Source of the DNA: Novipirellula aureliae
Lineage (GTDB): Bacteria; Planctomycetota; Planctomycetia; Pirellulales; Pirellulaceae
Assembly (NCBI RefSeq): GCF_007860185.1
Contig: NZ_SJPY01000006.1
Span: 488,159 to 552,158 of the forward strand
Direction of reading: 5' to 3'
Length of the DNA: 64,000 nucleotides
The stretch's first letter is position 1; each line of letters starts with the position of its first letter. Shown here in pieces: positions 55,446 to 64,000 of this stretch. The notes under the pieces are model-generated. The model saw nothing but the letters and a program-made list of their open reading frames with translations. It did not search any database and was not told the origin of the DNA. The position numbers and the translations under genes were made by a program.

Positions 55446-56920
55446 AGTACTTACTAGGATTTGACGTTGGCAGTTCCTCGGTCAAAGCATCGCTACTGGA
55501 AGTCGAATCAGGTAAATGTGCGGGAACTGCCTTCTATCCGAAAACGGAACAGAAAATCGATTCACCAGAGGTGGGATTCGCCGAGCAAGATCCTCAGCAG
55601 TGGTTTGATTGTGCGGTTTTGGCTTTGAAGGATGCGATGTCAGATGCGCATGCGGAACCCGACGATGTGGTGGCGATCGGTATTGCTTATCAGATGCACG
55701 GACTTGTTTGTGTCGATAAAGCTCAAAACGTTTTGCGGCCTGCGATCATTTGGTGCGATAGCCGCGCGGTTCCTTACGGAGAAGCCGCGTTCGAAGCGAT
55801 TGGAAGCGAGCCGTGTTTGAGTCATCTGATGAACTCGCCCGGAAACTTCACGGCTGCTAAGTTGGCTTGGGTGAAAGAGCATGAGCCTGAGATCTATAGC
55901 CGCATCGACAAGATTATGCTGCCGGGTGATTTTTTGGCAATGAAATTGACGGGTAAAGCCGCGACCACTGTTTCGGGGTTGTCCGAAGGCATCCTCTGGG
56001 ATTTTTCGCAAGAGACGCCGGCCGATTTGGTTCTTGATTACTTTGGATTTGACCACTCGATTCTGCCCGAGATCGTGCCCACCTTTGGGACGCAAGGCAC
56101 TTTGTCGGACGAAGCGGCGGCTACGTTGGGACTGCGAGCAGGAACGCCCGTTTGTTATCGCAGTGGTGATCAACCCAACAACGCATTTTCGCTCGGCATT
56201 ACCGAACCGGGTGAGATTGCCGCAACGGGCGGAACCTCGGGGGTTGTCTACGGCGTGACCGAAGCTAAGAAATTCGATCCAAGGTCGCGAGTCAATACGT
56301 TTGCTCACGTCAATCATCACGCCGACAATCCTCGCTTAGGTGTGCTGCTTTGCATCAACGGCACGGGGATTTTAAATGCATGGATCAAACGTTTGCTCGG
56401 TGATGTCTCGTATGATGAGATGAATGCATTAGCGGCGTCCGCACCGATTGGTTCGGGCGGGATCACCATTTTGCCATTTGGTAACGGAGCCGAGCGGGTG
56501 TTGTGCAATCGCCAAATTGGCGCTTCGATAAGTGGGATCGATTTTAATCGCCATGACCGAAGTCATCTATGCCGTGCCGTCCTTGAAGGCATTGTGTTTT
56601 CGTTTATGTATGGCATGGAAGTGATGAAAGAATCGGGCATCGAGATCAAGTCGATTCGAGCCGGGTTTGCAAACATGTTTCAAAGTGAGGTTTTTTGCGA
56701 AACGCTCGCTGGCGTTAGTGGTGCAACGATTGAACTGTACGAAACCGATGGTGCTCTCGGGGCTGCTCGCGGTGCGGGCGTAGGTTCAGGAGTCTTCGAA
56801 TCAATGGAAGACGCATTTGCCGATTTGGAAAAACGTAAAGAAATCGATCCGTCCACTGGAAGCTACGCAGAAGCATACCAGGTTTGGAAGCAGCAATTGG
56901 ATCGTGCAATTGGTTGTTGA
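55442..56920 (+). CDS. xylB: FGGY-family sugar kinase, probable xylulokinase
   Basis: 492 residues. N-terminal phosphate-binding loop LLGFDVGSSSVKASLLEVES; IGIAYQMHGLVCVDKAQNVL and AIIWCDSRAVPYGEAAF match xylulokinases (substrate-site Met-His-Gly and the WCDxR motif). KIMLPGDFLAMKLTG and the ATPase-domain signature GGTSGVVYGV follow, with LEGIVFSFMYGMEVMKESGI and ETDGALGAARGAGVGSGVF near the end. It would phosphorylate D-xylulose to xylulose 5-phosphate for the pentose phosphate pathway; another ketose is possible because no xylose isomerase lies nearby. Coupled to the 137-residue membrane protein upstream. Confidence 0.9.
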   Translation: MKYLLGFDVGSSSVKASLLEVESGKCAGTAFYPKTEQKIDSPEVGFAEQDPQQWFDCAVLALKDAMSDAHAEPDDVVAIGIAYQMHGLVCVDKAQNVLRPAIIWCDSRAVPYGEAAFEAIGSEPCLSHLMNSPGNFTAAKLAWVKEHEPEIYSRIDKIMLPGDFLAMKLTGKAATTVSGLSEGILWDFSQETPADLVLDYFGFDHSILPEIVPTFGTQGTLSDEAAATLGLRAGTPVCYRSGDQPNNAFSLGITEPGEIAATGGTSGVVYGVTEAKKFDPRSRVNTFAHVNHHADNPRLGVLLCINGTGILNAWIKRLLGDVSYDEMNALAASAPIGSGGITILPFGNGAERVLCNRQIGASISGIDFNRHDRSHLCRAVLEGIVFSFMYGMEVMKESGIEIKSIRAGFANMFQSEVFCETLAGVSGATIELYETDGALGAARGAGVGSGVFESMEDAFADLEKRKEIDPSTGSYAEAYQVWKQQLDRAIGC

Positions 56921-56923
56921 CCT

Positions 56924-57262
56924 TTAGGCATCAAAGTCGAGATGACTCTGTGAGTCAGCTTCGCGATTTTGATATAGGTCATTGCTTGGTTGGTTGTCAC
57001 TGGAATCATCGTCGGTCTCGGCTTGCTCAGCCTCCGCTGACGATTCGAACGTATCGTACATCTGCCGACCATCCGCATCACGGTCGCTGGTTTGTTCCCC
57101 CGCATCGATCGCTGACGTCTCCCCTGATTTTCCAGCTGGCGTTTCCTTCGTTGCCTGTTTGGCTACGGAATCTGCCGTTTGCGATTCGGCATCACCACCT
57201 CGTGCGGAGGCTCGGATCGACCCGGCGATCGAAGCGGAGGCGGCGTTGGGTTGGACGTTCAT
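56924..57262 (-). CDS. Small disordered acidic protein
   Basis: 112 residues, ATG at 57262, 41 bp after the stop of the AsmA-like gene on the same strand, so the last gene of that operon. Composition is Ser/Ala/Asp/Glu/Gln-rich with no hydrophobic core (GEQTSDRDADGRQMYDTFES, AEAEQAETDDDSSDNQPSND), which predicts an intrinsically disordered soluble protein. No family recognised. Supported mainly by operon position and uninterrupted frame; convergent with xylB, stops 3 bp apart. Confidence 0.6.
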   Translation of the reverse strand: MNVQPNAASASIAGSIRASARGGDAESQTADSVAKQATKETPAGKSGETSAIDAGEQTSDRDADGRQMYDTFESSAEAEQAETDDDSSDNQPSNDLYQNREADSQSHLDFDA

Positions 57263-57303
57263 CGATCAGCTCCGTAGTTGAAAGGGGGATGTTTTGATTC
57301 CCG

Positions 57304-60300
57304 TTACTGAAACCAACTCTTTCGTTCGCTCTGTGCCGCACGCGGTTTCGTCGCTTCAGGCATTGTACTGGAATTGGCTGCAGTCGGGGGTGGAGAACGT
57401 TTTTCTTGATCGGTATCTAAATTCGCTGAGGCATTCGCCTGAGCATTCATGTTTGGGAAGAGCCACTCCAGTGTTTCCCCCATTCCTTCAAACGCGCGTC
57501 GTTCAATGGTTGGTGAGTGGACGGGACCGCGGACGTCCATCGTCCAAAGTGTATAGCGGTCTCCTCGAAGCGGCCTAACGACACTGGTGAACACATTTTG
57601 TGGGCTGACTCGCGTATTGAACGTTAGGTCCAGTTCACGCCGTCCGTCGAGTGTCCCGGTGCCTTGCAGGGCAACCCAATCACCCCACAAACGGAGATCA
57701 TTGAAGGTGATCAAATCCCCGAATATTGTGAAATCGACCGACCCATCGGTAAACGCAACGTCTTCGCTTGGACGGATGCGTAATTGGTTGAGAACCTGCA
57801 TAATGAATGGCAATTGATAGACGTTGGCACCTGAGATTTTCGCATCACCGTTGCCTTTCAAGAAATCCATCGTCCCGAGACTGCCGGCAAACGCGGCATG
57901 CCCACTAAGGACTCCTGACAATCCATTGTTGCTATGACCAAGATCGGCTAACAATGTTGGAACCGAAGCATTTCGCAAAGTAAAGTCGACGTTGAAATTG
58001 CCCGACGATAAGAGTAGGTCACCTTTCATTTCCAAGGTTCCGTCGAAGACCCGCCCCATCATCGGCCGCTTAGAGAGTGATCGAGGATCGTAGGCGGATG
58101 TGTTAAGCGGAGCATTCACCCATGCAGCATTTGAAATAGCGTCATTTGCAATCGCGGCCAATCCAAAATCCAAACGATCATCGACAACTTGAAACGGACC
58201 ACGAATCGCTGTGATTTGCAAGTCGTTGATATGCATCGAATCGATGGCCACTTCACCTGCAGCGCGGATGCCATCCTCATCTCGTTGGCCATTGACTTTT
58301 ATCTCGCCACGTAGTGAATGGACTGGGCCAACGTCAGCAATTCGGTTGCCTTCAAGTTGTAGTGTCACATCCCAGTTGAAATCAGGTTCACTGTGAAAAC
58401 GGTCGGGCAGCGTCAATTTCGTTGCCCCACGAATGCTTAGGGGGCCTCTTAACTGTAATCGTCGCATCGCTTCGCGCATCGCGCCGGGAAGAGCGCCGAT
58501 CAGTTCCGCATCGGGCAGAAGACGACTCCCTTCTTTAAGATTGAGGGACAATTCCCAACGGCCACTTGGCCCACGTACGCAGATACCATCGGCTGTCAAA
58601 CGCGATGCGCCATGCTGTCCTCGAAGCGAATCGATACGGACGGTGGAACCATCGTAGCGAACGGTCCCGCCACTGATGTCGATACGATAGGGTAGGGAAC
58701 AGGGCCGCATACTAAGACTTCGATTATTGACCTGCGACGAAGCAAATTGACGAGCGGTCAGATCGACTTCGATCGGATCACCATTCTGTTGCATCGAAAT
58801 CGACACTTCCGCCTCATCGAGAACGCCACCTGGTGCGATCGAATCCCAAATCCGCTGGGCCGATTCTGGCAGCGACAAGCGTAGCGATTCGTCCATTGGA
58901 ATGGTGGACACTTGGAAGTCGAGTTGTAACTGTTTCGGATTCACCAGGGAATTGTCAGAGCTAGTGATTCGGAATAGATTCGATTCCGCGGTGGACGGTT
59001 TTGGGATTTGGTAAGTTCCATTGCAAAGGACAACGCCCGAGTTGGCGCTCATGCCTCGAAAACCAACCAAACGAACCAAGTCATCTTCGATTTCGATTTG
59101 GCCCTCGACGTTGTAGAGCGGGTAGGCGAATTTTTCGTAGCGCAAGTGCCCGTCCTGTACTCTCAAATCAAGCTGCCGGGTCGTCCGACCGGCGGCATCG
59201 GTTCCAATCGTAACACTCGCTAGATGGATACGCCCACGCGGACGAAGGGTACGGACAAATGATTCCAGTTTCGACTGTGTGACCCCGCGATGGGACAACG
59301 CATTGATCAACGTGCTGTCAATGGCGATGGATCCATCTGCCGCCGCTACAAATGTTTTTTCGTTGGTGATTCCAGGACGAATGGGCAAGCGAAACATGCA
59401 CCGCAATCGATGGCTGTCGATTCGTCCAGTCACCGAATCGCTCGACGCGATCCCGTTTTGAATTTCGATTTGGCCCACCACGTTCTGCACGGGGTAGGGG
59501 AATTTCTCATATTGAACGTCGACGCCTTTGCAGTTCACGATTCCACTTGTGTCCCAAATCCCATCACGGCAAATGACGTCTGCGTTCACATCGACCCGGC
59601 CATACGGTTGAAGCTTGTTCCATGCTTCCCGCATTTTTGTTGTTAAGCTATTGGCAAAGGAAGCGTCGAGGAGCAGCCCTGCGATCGAGATTCTTAGGTC
59701 GGCATCGCATGGCATTTGGTAGCCATGAATACGTCCGTTCGCTCGGACCAAAGCATCGCCAAAAGTTGCTTGCGATGCTTCGATGTGGATCTGCTTCGGA
59801 GTTGCAGAAACAACCCCGTGCAACTGTGTGATCGGTTTGGGCAGTTTCGGATGATGAAAACTGCCTTCGTGAATCGTGGTTCGAACCGCGAAATTTGGTT
59901 TCTTGCCATCGCATAGAAGGGCTGCAATCGACAGATCACAAATGCAGTCGAGCCCCCGTGATTCTAGCAGTGGTTCTTGGAATGCCAGCGGTAGGTTATC
60001 AAACAATCGTTGCTCAATGCGCAAATTGCGAACGGTGCAGCGGATGTCGTGTGTCGCTTTTGTCTTTTTGATTTCTGCGTTGATACCGTCCGCGTAGTCG
60101 GCTGAGCCCGAAACGGTAATGACTTGGTCAATGCTACCGTCAAGCTGCGGGCGATTTAGCAAGCTGATGTTTGTCAACTCGGTGGTGATTGGACGGCGTG
60201 AAGTATCATTTCCATAGAGGTGGATTTTGGCGTCACGCACATCAATGCGCGGGCAAACGGGGCCGAACTTCGGTAGTGGCAACAACCTTCCAATCGATGC

Positions 60301-60789
60301 AATGGCATCATCCGAAACGGTGATGTTCGCGTCGATGCCGGTCAGAGCGATTCGGGTCGTCGTTAAAGGGATCTCTTTGTCAAACAGTTTTTCGGGGTGG
60401 ACGTTTGCAAAAACGATCATCCGTTTGACCGAGATCATTTCACGAAGTGGTCGAGATGTTGCCGATCTGTCGGTGATCAACAAATCATCGAAGACAAGCC
60501 CGACTTGCGGTTCAAATCGACCACGACGAATCGAAATCTCGATCTCTGTCACGCCTTGCGAGGCATAGTGATTCTGGAGTGCTTTGAGAAAATGTCGGCG
60601 TGCTTGTTCGCCGATTGTATCGGGGGCCAACATCCGAGCGGTAAACACGATGGCCGTCAGAATTAGCGCAGCCCATAACCACTTCGAGAGGAAACTCGAT
60701 TTCGCGTCTTGCGGAGCAGCACGACTCGGAGACACTCGGGCGATGCCATTGCATAAAAGGAAGATGCGTCCATGCTTGTGCAGAATCAC
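57304..60789 (-). CDS. AsmA-like/YhdP-like envelope protein
   Basis: 1161 residues from a GTG at 60789. One N-terminal TM segment (about 33-52, SKWLWAALILTAIVFTARML), then a very long beta-rich periplasmic part built of repeating units (VQYEKFPYPVQNVVGQIEIQ, LRYEKFAYPLYNVEGQIEIE). The C-terminus (LSGVLSGHAAFAGSLGTMDF; GDAKISGANVYQLPFIMQVL; WVALQGTGTLDGRRELDLTF) matches AsmA/YhdP-type proteins, which form lipid-conducting bridges between inner and outer membranes in Gram-negatives. Middle gene of an envelope operon, 53 bp after the polytopic protein. Lipid transport is inferred from the family. Confidence 0.82.
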   Translation of the reverse strand: MILHKHGRIFLLCNGIARVSPSRAAPQDAKSSFLSKWLWAALILTAIVFTARMLAPDTIGEQARRHFLKALQNHYASQGVTEIEISIRRGRFEPQVGLVFDDLLITDRSATSRPLREMISVKRMIVFANVHPEKLFDKEIPLTTTRIALTGIDANITVSDDAIASIGRLLPLPKFGPVCPRIDVRDAKIHLYGNDTSRRPITTELTNISLLNRPQLDGSIDQVITVSGSADYADGINAEIKKTKATHDIRCTVRNLRIEQRLFDNLPLAFQEPLLESRGLDCICDLSIAALLCDGKKPNFAVRTTIHEGSFHHPKLPKPITQLHGVVSATPKQIHIEASQATFGDALVRANGRIHGYQMPCDADLRISIAGLLLDASFANSLTTKMREAWNKLQPYGRVDVNADVICRDGIWDTSGIVNCKGVDVQYEKFPYPVQNVVGQIEIQNGIASSDSVTGRIDSHRLRCMFRLPIRPGITNEKTFVAAADGSIAIDSTLINALSHRGVTQSKLESFVRTLRPRGRIHLASVTIGTDAAGRTTRQLDLRVQDGHLRYEKFAYPLYNVEGQIEIEDDLVRLVGFRGMSANSGVVLCNGTYQIPKPSTAESNLFRITSSDNSLVNPKQLQLDFQVSTIPMDESLRLSLPESAQRIWDSIAPGGVLDEAEVSISMQQNGDPIEVDLTARQFASSQVNNRSLSMRPCSLPYRIDISGGTVRYDGSTVRIDSLRGQHGASRLTADGICVRGPSGRWELSLNLKEGSRLLPDAELIGALPGAMREAMRRLQLRGPLSIRGATKLTLPDRFHSEPDFNWDVTLQLEGNRIADVGPVHSLRGEIKVNGQRDEDGIRAAGEVAIDSMHINDLQITAIRGPFQVVDDRLDFGLAAIANDAISNAAWVNAPLNTSAYDPRSLSKRPMMGRVFDGTLEMKGDLLLSSGNFNVDFTLRNASVPTLLADLGHSNNGLSGVLSGHAAFAGSLGTMDFLKGNGDAKISGANVYQLPFIMQVLNQLRIRPSEDVAFTDGSVDFTIFGDLITFNDLRLWGDWVALQGTGTLDGRRELDLTFNTRVSPQNVFTSVVRPLRGDRYTLWTMDVRGPVHSPTIERRAFEGMGETLEWLFPNMNAQANASANLDTDQEKRSPPPTAANSSTMPEATKPRAAQSERKSWFQ

Positions 60790-60842
60790 CGCAAAGTGCG
60801 GCGATTGTTACACAACCTACCTCCGCAATGGTACGCGCAGAA

Positions 60843-62450
60843 TCAGTTTGCAATCCAGCCCAAAAAGTCCCAAAACCGATAGATCCAAGGCGACTGCCAG
60901 GGCGTGTTGAGTGACGTCGAGACGGAAAAGACGCTCAATGCAAGCAATGTCATGAAAATGCCTCGCCCGCGCGGTTTTTCCGCCATCACGTCGACGACCG
61001 GGGCAATAATGATCAACCACATCGGTGTAAACCACAAAACCCAGCGGAAACAACAACTTACGCCCCCATAATTACGGTCGATCGTTGGTCGAAACAGATA
61101 AAATAGGATGCAAACGAGGCTGGCGATGAGCACACACCTCGTAAAACGCCGGAAATCGTAAGGCCCATGATCCATGCCGCTTTGGAAGCCCCATGGTAGC
61201 AATAGCCAGAGGGGGGTCAGCGAAAAGATCCCATAACTCCCTAGCGTCATATTCAAAAAGTATCTCGGAATCGACGCTTCCCCCTTATCAACACCCTTCC
61301 GCTGGCCCGCTTGCCAATAACTACCTGGGTATTCGTACCAGTCGTCCCAATCGTGAAGCGACCACATCTCGGGGCCTTTTCGAATCAACGCAAACAATTT
61401 GTTTTCGGTGGATCGCACCAACCAACGATTTTCTTCATCCGACGTCTCAATTGAAATCTCGCTGTCCAAATCGATCGTATTGTCTTGTTTTAGCTTGCTT
61501 TCCACGATCGCTTCGGAGGGAGGTTCAGCCGACGATTCAAAATCGGTGATATGCCACCCTGTCCCACGATGGGCATAGGCGGGACGGATACTTTCATGGG
61601 CAATCCAATTGGTACCGAAAAAACCGATCGCAACCACCAACACGCCGCCGAGAAACGGGGCCAACGATCGGATGTCGATCATATTGAACAAGAAAAACCA
61701 CAACACGAGCATCGCCAATGCTGGCAATTCGTTTGCGGCGACAAATGCGGCCGCAAACCCGGCCAAGAAGTACCATTCCAAAGGAACAAAGGTGGATTGG
61801 TCGCTAACCGTTTCATCGGTCTTCTCAGCCGACATCAAGTAGATGTACGTTACCAAGGAAGTGAATGCGACCGCGACGAGATGATTGTTTAGTGACATGG
61901 CAAAGGGGAACACCATCGTTCCGCCGACGATGGCTAACGACAAGGCGTAGCGAGTCCAATTGCTTGCCGTGATTCGTTCGATCGATGCAAAGCTAGTCGT
62001 GATGAACAGAGCCAGTAGCGGCAAATTAACGAAGATTAGGATCACGCGAGGCGCATAGAGCGGATCGGTGGACACTTGCAGACCGGAGAACAGGTGGATG
62101 AACCACGTGACTCCAGCGACGATCGTCGGAAACAGCGGCGGTTTGCTGCTGTAATAGTGCAGTTCCCCATCATCACCCCGGTGTCTCACTTTGTCGATCG
62201 TATCAAAAGGGCGGTGTTTTCCCGTTTTATCCTCGATTTGAATCAGTCGATCGATTTGATAGGTGCCGTCTTCGGCTAGCGCCGCCACGGTTGCCCAACG
62301 ACTACGATCGTTGGCACTCAAGAATGCCGAATTACCATCTTCACTCGTTGCCGACGCAATCCGCCCAGCCGCGAGCGCGAGGGCGAAAAGGAGAAGGACC
62401 AAGTATCGATCTCGGCGTCGTTTCCTAGCTTGTTCGTCTTTATGCATCAT
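60843..62450 (-). CDS. Polytopic membrane protein, possible GT-C glycosyltransferase
   Basis: 535 residues with about ten TM segments (for example YLVLLLFALALAAGRIA at 17-33, VILIFVNLPLLALFITTSF, FLGGVLVVAIGFFGTNWIA, GIFMTLLALSVFSVSTSL). The first periplasmic loop holds DRSRWATVAALAEDGTYQID and HYYSSKPPLFPTIVAG, the layout of GT-C enzymes and their relatives, though no clear catalytic Asp-Asp pair is seen. The start ATG directly follows the GT2 stop (0 bp gap), so the two genes are coupled. The GT2 partner would supply a lipid-linked sugar that this protein could transfer. This pairing is inference. Confidence 0.75.
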   Translation of the reverse strand: MMHKDEQARKRRRDRYLVLLLFALALAAGRIASATSEDGNSAFLSANDRSRWATVAALAEDGTYQIDRLIQIEDKTGKHRPFDTIDKVRHRGDDGELHYYSSKPPLFPTIVAGVTWFIHLFSGLQVSTDPLYAPRVILIFVNLPLLALFITTSFASIERITASNWTRYALSLAIVGGTMVFPFAMSLNNHLVAVAFTSLVTYIYLMSAEKTDETVSDQSTFVPLEWYFLAGFAAAFVAANELPALAMLVLWFFLFNMIDIRSLAPFLGGVLVVAIGFFGTNWIAHESIRPAYAHRGTGWHITDFESSAEPPSEAIVESKLKQDNTIDLDSEISIETSDEENRWLVRSTENKLFALIRKGPEMWSLHDWDDWYEYPGSYWQAGQRKGVDKGEASIPRYFLNMTLGSYGIFSLTPLWLLLPWGFQSGMDHGPYDFRRFTRCVLIASLVCILFYLFRPTIDRNYGGVSCCFRWVLWFTPMWLIIIAPVVDVMAEKPRGRGIFMTLLALSVFSVSTSLNTPWQSPWIYRFWDFLGWIAN

Positions 62451-63533
62451 CTATTGTTTTAAGTCATTGCTGTTCGATTCTTGAGCATCTGACACACCGA
62501 CGCGGTCAGCGATGCTATAGGGATCATTTCGTTCACGCGAGAGCGAAACGATGAGTTCGGCCAACAACCCAGCCAAAAAGAACTGTGCTCCGAGCAGAAC
62601 CGCCAAAATGCAGTAGTAAAAGATCGCCGTCGCGTGCAGGTTGAGATCGTCCATCGTGGTCGACAAACGCGAAATGACCCACATCGCCGACAGGTAAACG
62701 ATTCCCAATCCTCCGACGGCGAAGCAGCTCAAACCGGCAGCTCCAATGAAGTGAAAGGGACGATTGGCAAACCCGGTCAAAAAGTAAATCGTAACCAGAT
62801 CCAAAAAGCCCTTGAAAATGCGGCTGACCCCATATTTCGAATGGCCAAATTCACGAGCGTGATGTTCGACTTCGATTTCGCCAACTCGCCAGCCTTTGCT
62901 GCTTGCCAACACCGGAACAAATCGATGGAGTTCTCCATACAGTTTGACTTCGTCGAAAATCTGGCGTCGGTACGCCTTGAAACCACAATTGTGATCGTGT
63001 AATGCAACACCCGTTAGCTTACTAACCATCCAATTGAACACGCGGCTCGGCCAGACTTTATGCCAAGGGTCGTGACGAACCCGTTTCCAACCGCTAACGA
63101 CATCGCACCCGGTAGCCAACTTCTTCAAGAATCGAGGAATCTCTTTCGGGTCATCTTGTAGATCGGCATCCATGGTGATGACAATATCTCCAATGGCGGC
63201 GTCAAAACCGGCTGACAATGCGGCGGCTTTACCAAAATTCCGCCGCAGCCGAATGGCTGCGATCCGAGAATGATCGGTCGCTAACGTTTCCATCACTTGC
63301 CACGATTGGTCACGCGAACCATCGTCGATCAATATCACTTGATACGACAAATGCTCTTCCTCGCACAATGACTCAATCTTCGAGCAGAGCGTTTGTAGCG
63401 ATTCTTCTTCGTCCAAAACGGGAATGACAAACGATAACATCGGATTGGGGGCAGGCCGATCGTCGAGCGATTCGCGTGACAGTCGGTTCGTCGTAGGATC
63501 GCCTTCAAAAATGAGTTTTTCGGAACTTGACAT
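62451..63533 (-). CDS. GT2 glycosyltransferase, polyprenyl-phosphate type (DPM1/GtrB/ArnC-like)
   Basis: 360 residues. GT-A domain: MLSFVIPVLDEEESLQTLCS (about 32-51), VILIDDGSRDQSW, LRRNFGKAAALSAGFDAA, the metal-binding VITMDADLQDDPKEIP, and CGFKAYRRQIFDEVKLYGEL. Two C-terminal TM helices (about 258-280 and 300-325) as in GtrB/ArnC. It transfers a sugar from a nucleotide donor to polyprenyl phosphate on the cytoplasmic face. Donor unknown. First gene of the operon that continues with the polytopic protein, the AsmA-like protein and the disordered protein. Confidence 0.93.
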   Translation of the reverse strand: MSSSEKLIFEGDPTTNRLSRESLDDRPAPNPMLSFVIPVLDEEESLQTLCSKIESLCEEEHLSYQVILIDDGSRDQSWQVMETLATDHSRIAAIRLRRNFGKAAALSAGFDAAIGDIVITMDADLQDDPKEIPRFLKKLATGCDVVSGWKRVRHDPWHKVWPSRVFNWMVSKLTGVALHDHNCGFKAYRRQIFDEVKLYGELHRFVPVLASSKGWRVGEIEVEHHAREFGHSKYGVSRIFKGFLDLVTIYFLTGFANRPFHFIGAAGLSCFAVGGLGIVYLSAMWVISRLSTTMDDLNLHATAIFYYCILAVLLGAQFFLAGLLAELIVSLSRERNDPYSIADRVGVSDAQESNSNDLKQ

Positions 63534-63546
63534 CGACTTCGCTTGA

Positions 63547-63624
63547 TTTATTGCAGGAGGGCTTGGTTTATTGCAGGAGGGCTTGCGTCTATTGCAGGAG
63601 GGCTTGGTTTATTGCAGGAGGTAG
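63547..63624. repeat. 20-bp tandem repeat, four units
   Basis: TTTATTGCAGGAGGGCTTGG recurs four times at 63547, 63567, 63587 and about 63608 with small changes, just upstream of the GT2 start, so it lies in the leader of the envelope operon. Confidence 0.92.
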
Positions 63625-63787
63625 GTTGGTCCTCTTCTATCTTTTGCGTTAGTGAATGATCCGGTTCGAAGTTGAATCGCCAATCATAGCAACTCATCCA
63701 ATATACCCCATTAGCGGTAAACGCGGAGATTCTCCGCACCATGATGTCGGTTTTTTCATTGTTCCAAAATAGTAAGCGAGTTTGCAT
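63548..63787 (-). CDS. Doubtful small open frame
   Basis: 79 codons from an ATG at 63787. The first 55 residues (RRISAFTANGVYWMSCYDWR) have a plausible amino-acid make-up, but the C-terminal 25 are translated from the 20-bp tandem repeat (SPPAIDASPPAI). No family recognised; could be a small gene upstream of GT2 or chance. The remaining 63788-64000 shows nothing I can support. Confidence 0.25.
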   Translation of the reverse strand: MQTRLLFWNNEKTDIMVRRISAFTANGVYWMSCYDWRFNFEPDHSLTQKIEEDQPTSCNKPSPPAIDASPPAINQALLQ

Positions 63788-64000
63788 TGGGCTATAGCGA
63801 GGGACGGTTCCCTGAACGACTGGGCAATAACAGTCGATTTTCCAGCGTCACAATCGGCACAATGCTCACGCGATGAGCTTCATTTCATCGCATGCCAATG
63901 CTGTTTCTGGCGTTTCAGGACGAGGGTGCGTGGTAGAACGAAAATCTTTGGATGTATCTCGATGCGATCAACGCCATCAGACACTCGACGACGATAAAAA

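Overview
The window looks like chromosomal DNA of a marine-type planctomycete of the Pirellulaceae (Rhodopirellula/Novipirellula-like). The signs are a paired DUF1549/DUF1501 gene set, an arylsulfatase, PEP-CTERM proteins, a giant lamin-tail/CotH/dockerin protein with the planctomycete N-terminal RQLLA motif, a double-length UvrA as in other PVC bacteria, sparse operons and hairpin-rich intergenic DNA. Genus and species cannot be fixed from sequence reading alone.

Layout. 0-2.7 kb: the str operon (rpsL-rpsG-fusA, minus strand, fusA cut by the window edge). 3-7.1 kb: a secreted protein, then a poly-gamma-glutamate set pgsB-pgsC-pgsW. 7.5-10.2 kb: two TadE pseudopilin-like proteins, a TadG/von Willebrand protein and a small membrane protein. 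10.4-15.5 kb: an exported repeat protein with a degenerate receiver domain, a membrane C39-like peptidase, a ribbon-helix-helix-like protein with a candidate operator, and flotillin floA. 15.6-16 kb: eleven 37-bp hairpin units. 16.2-22.7 kb: a tandem UvrA of 2164 residues. 23-28 kb: DUF4261-like, DUF4235, endonuclease/exonuclease/phosphatase and sulfatase genes.

28-41.7 kb is the accessory region. A 216-bp repeat array ends in a cassette whose outer ends match the repeat but whose middle is a GxxExxY (PD-(D/E)XK-like) gene. Next come fused fragments of a REP-associated transposase (RAYT) and an IS256 transposase, two PEP-CTERM genes around the giant CotH/dockerin gene, a seven-copy 340-bp palindromic array, and a broken RAYT gene whose 3' end lies in an inverted-repeat element that itself carries a 118-bp MITE. 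An uninterrupted copy of that element lies at 54.9 kb and a second copy of the MITE at 36.5 kb, so insertion history can be read inside the window. Both repeat families share a 12-bp arm pair, GATTAGTGTTCC/GGAACACTAATC.

41.7-64 kb returns to ordinary gene content: a secreted protein with about 32 acidic pentapeptides, a two-TM coiled-coil protein, a TolC-family lipoprotein, a BRCT-MerR-TPR protein, RNase P RNA, the DUF1549/DUF1501 pair separated by triloop hairpins, a xylulokinase coupled to a small membrane protein, and an envelope operon (GT2 glycosyltransferase, polytopic membrane protein, AsmA-like protein). Cell-surface functions dominate. No CRISPR array, tRNA or rRNA was recognised.
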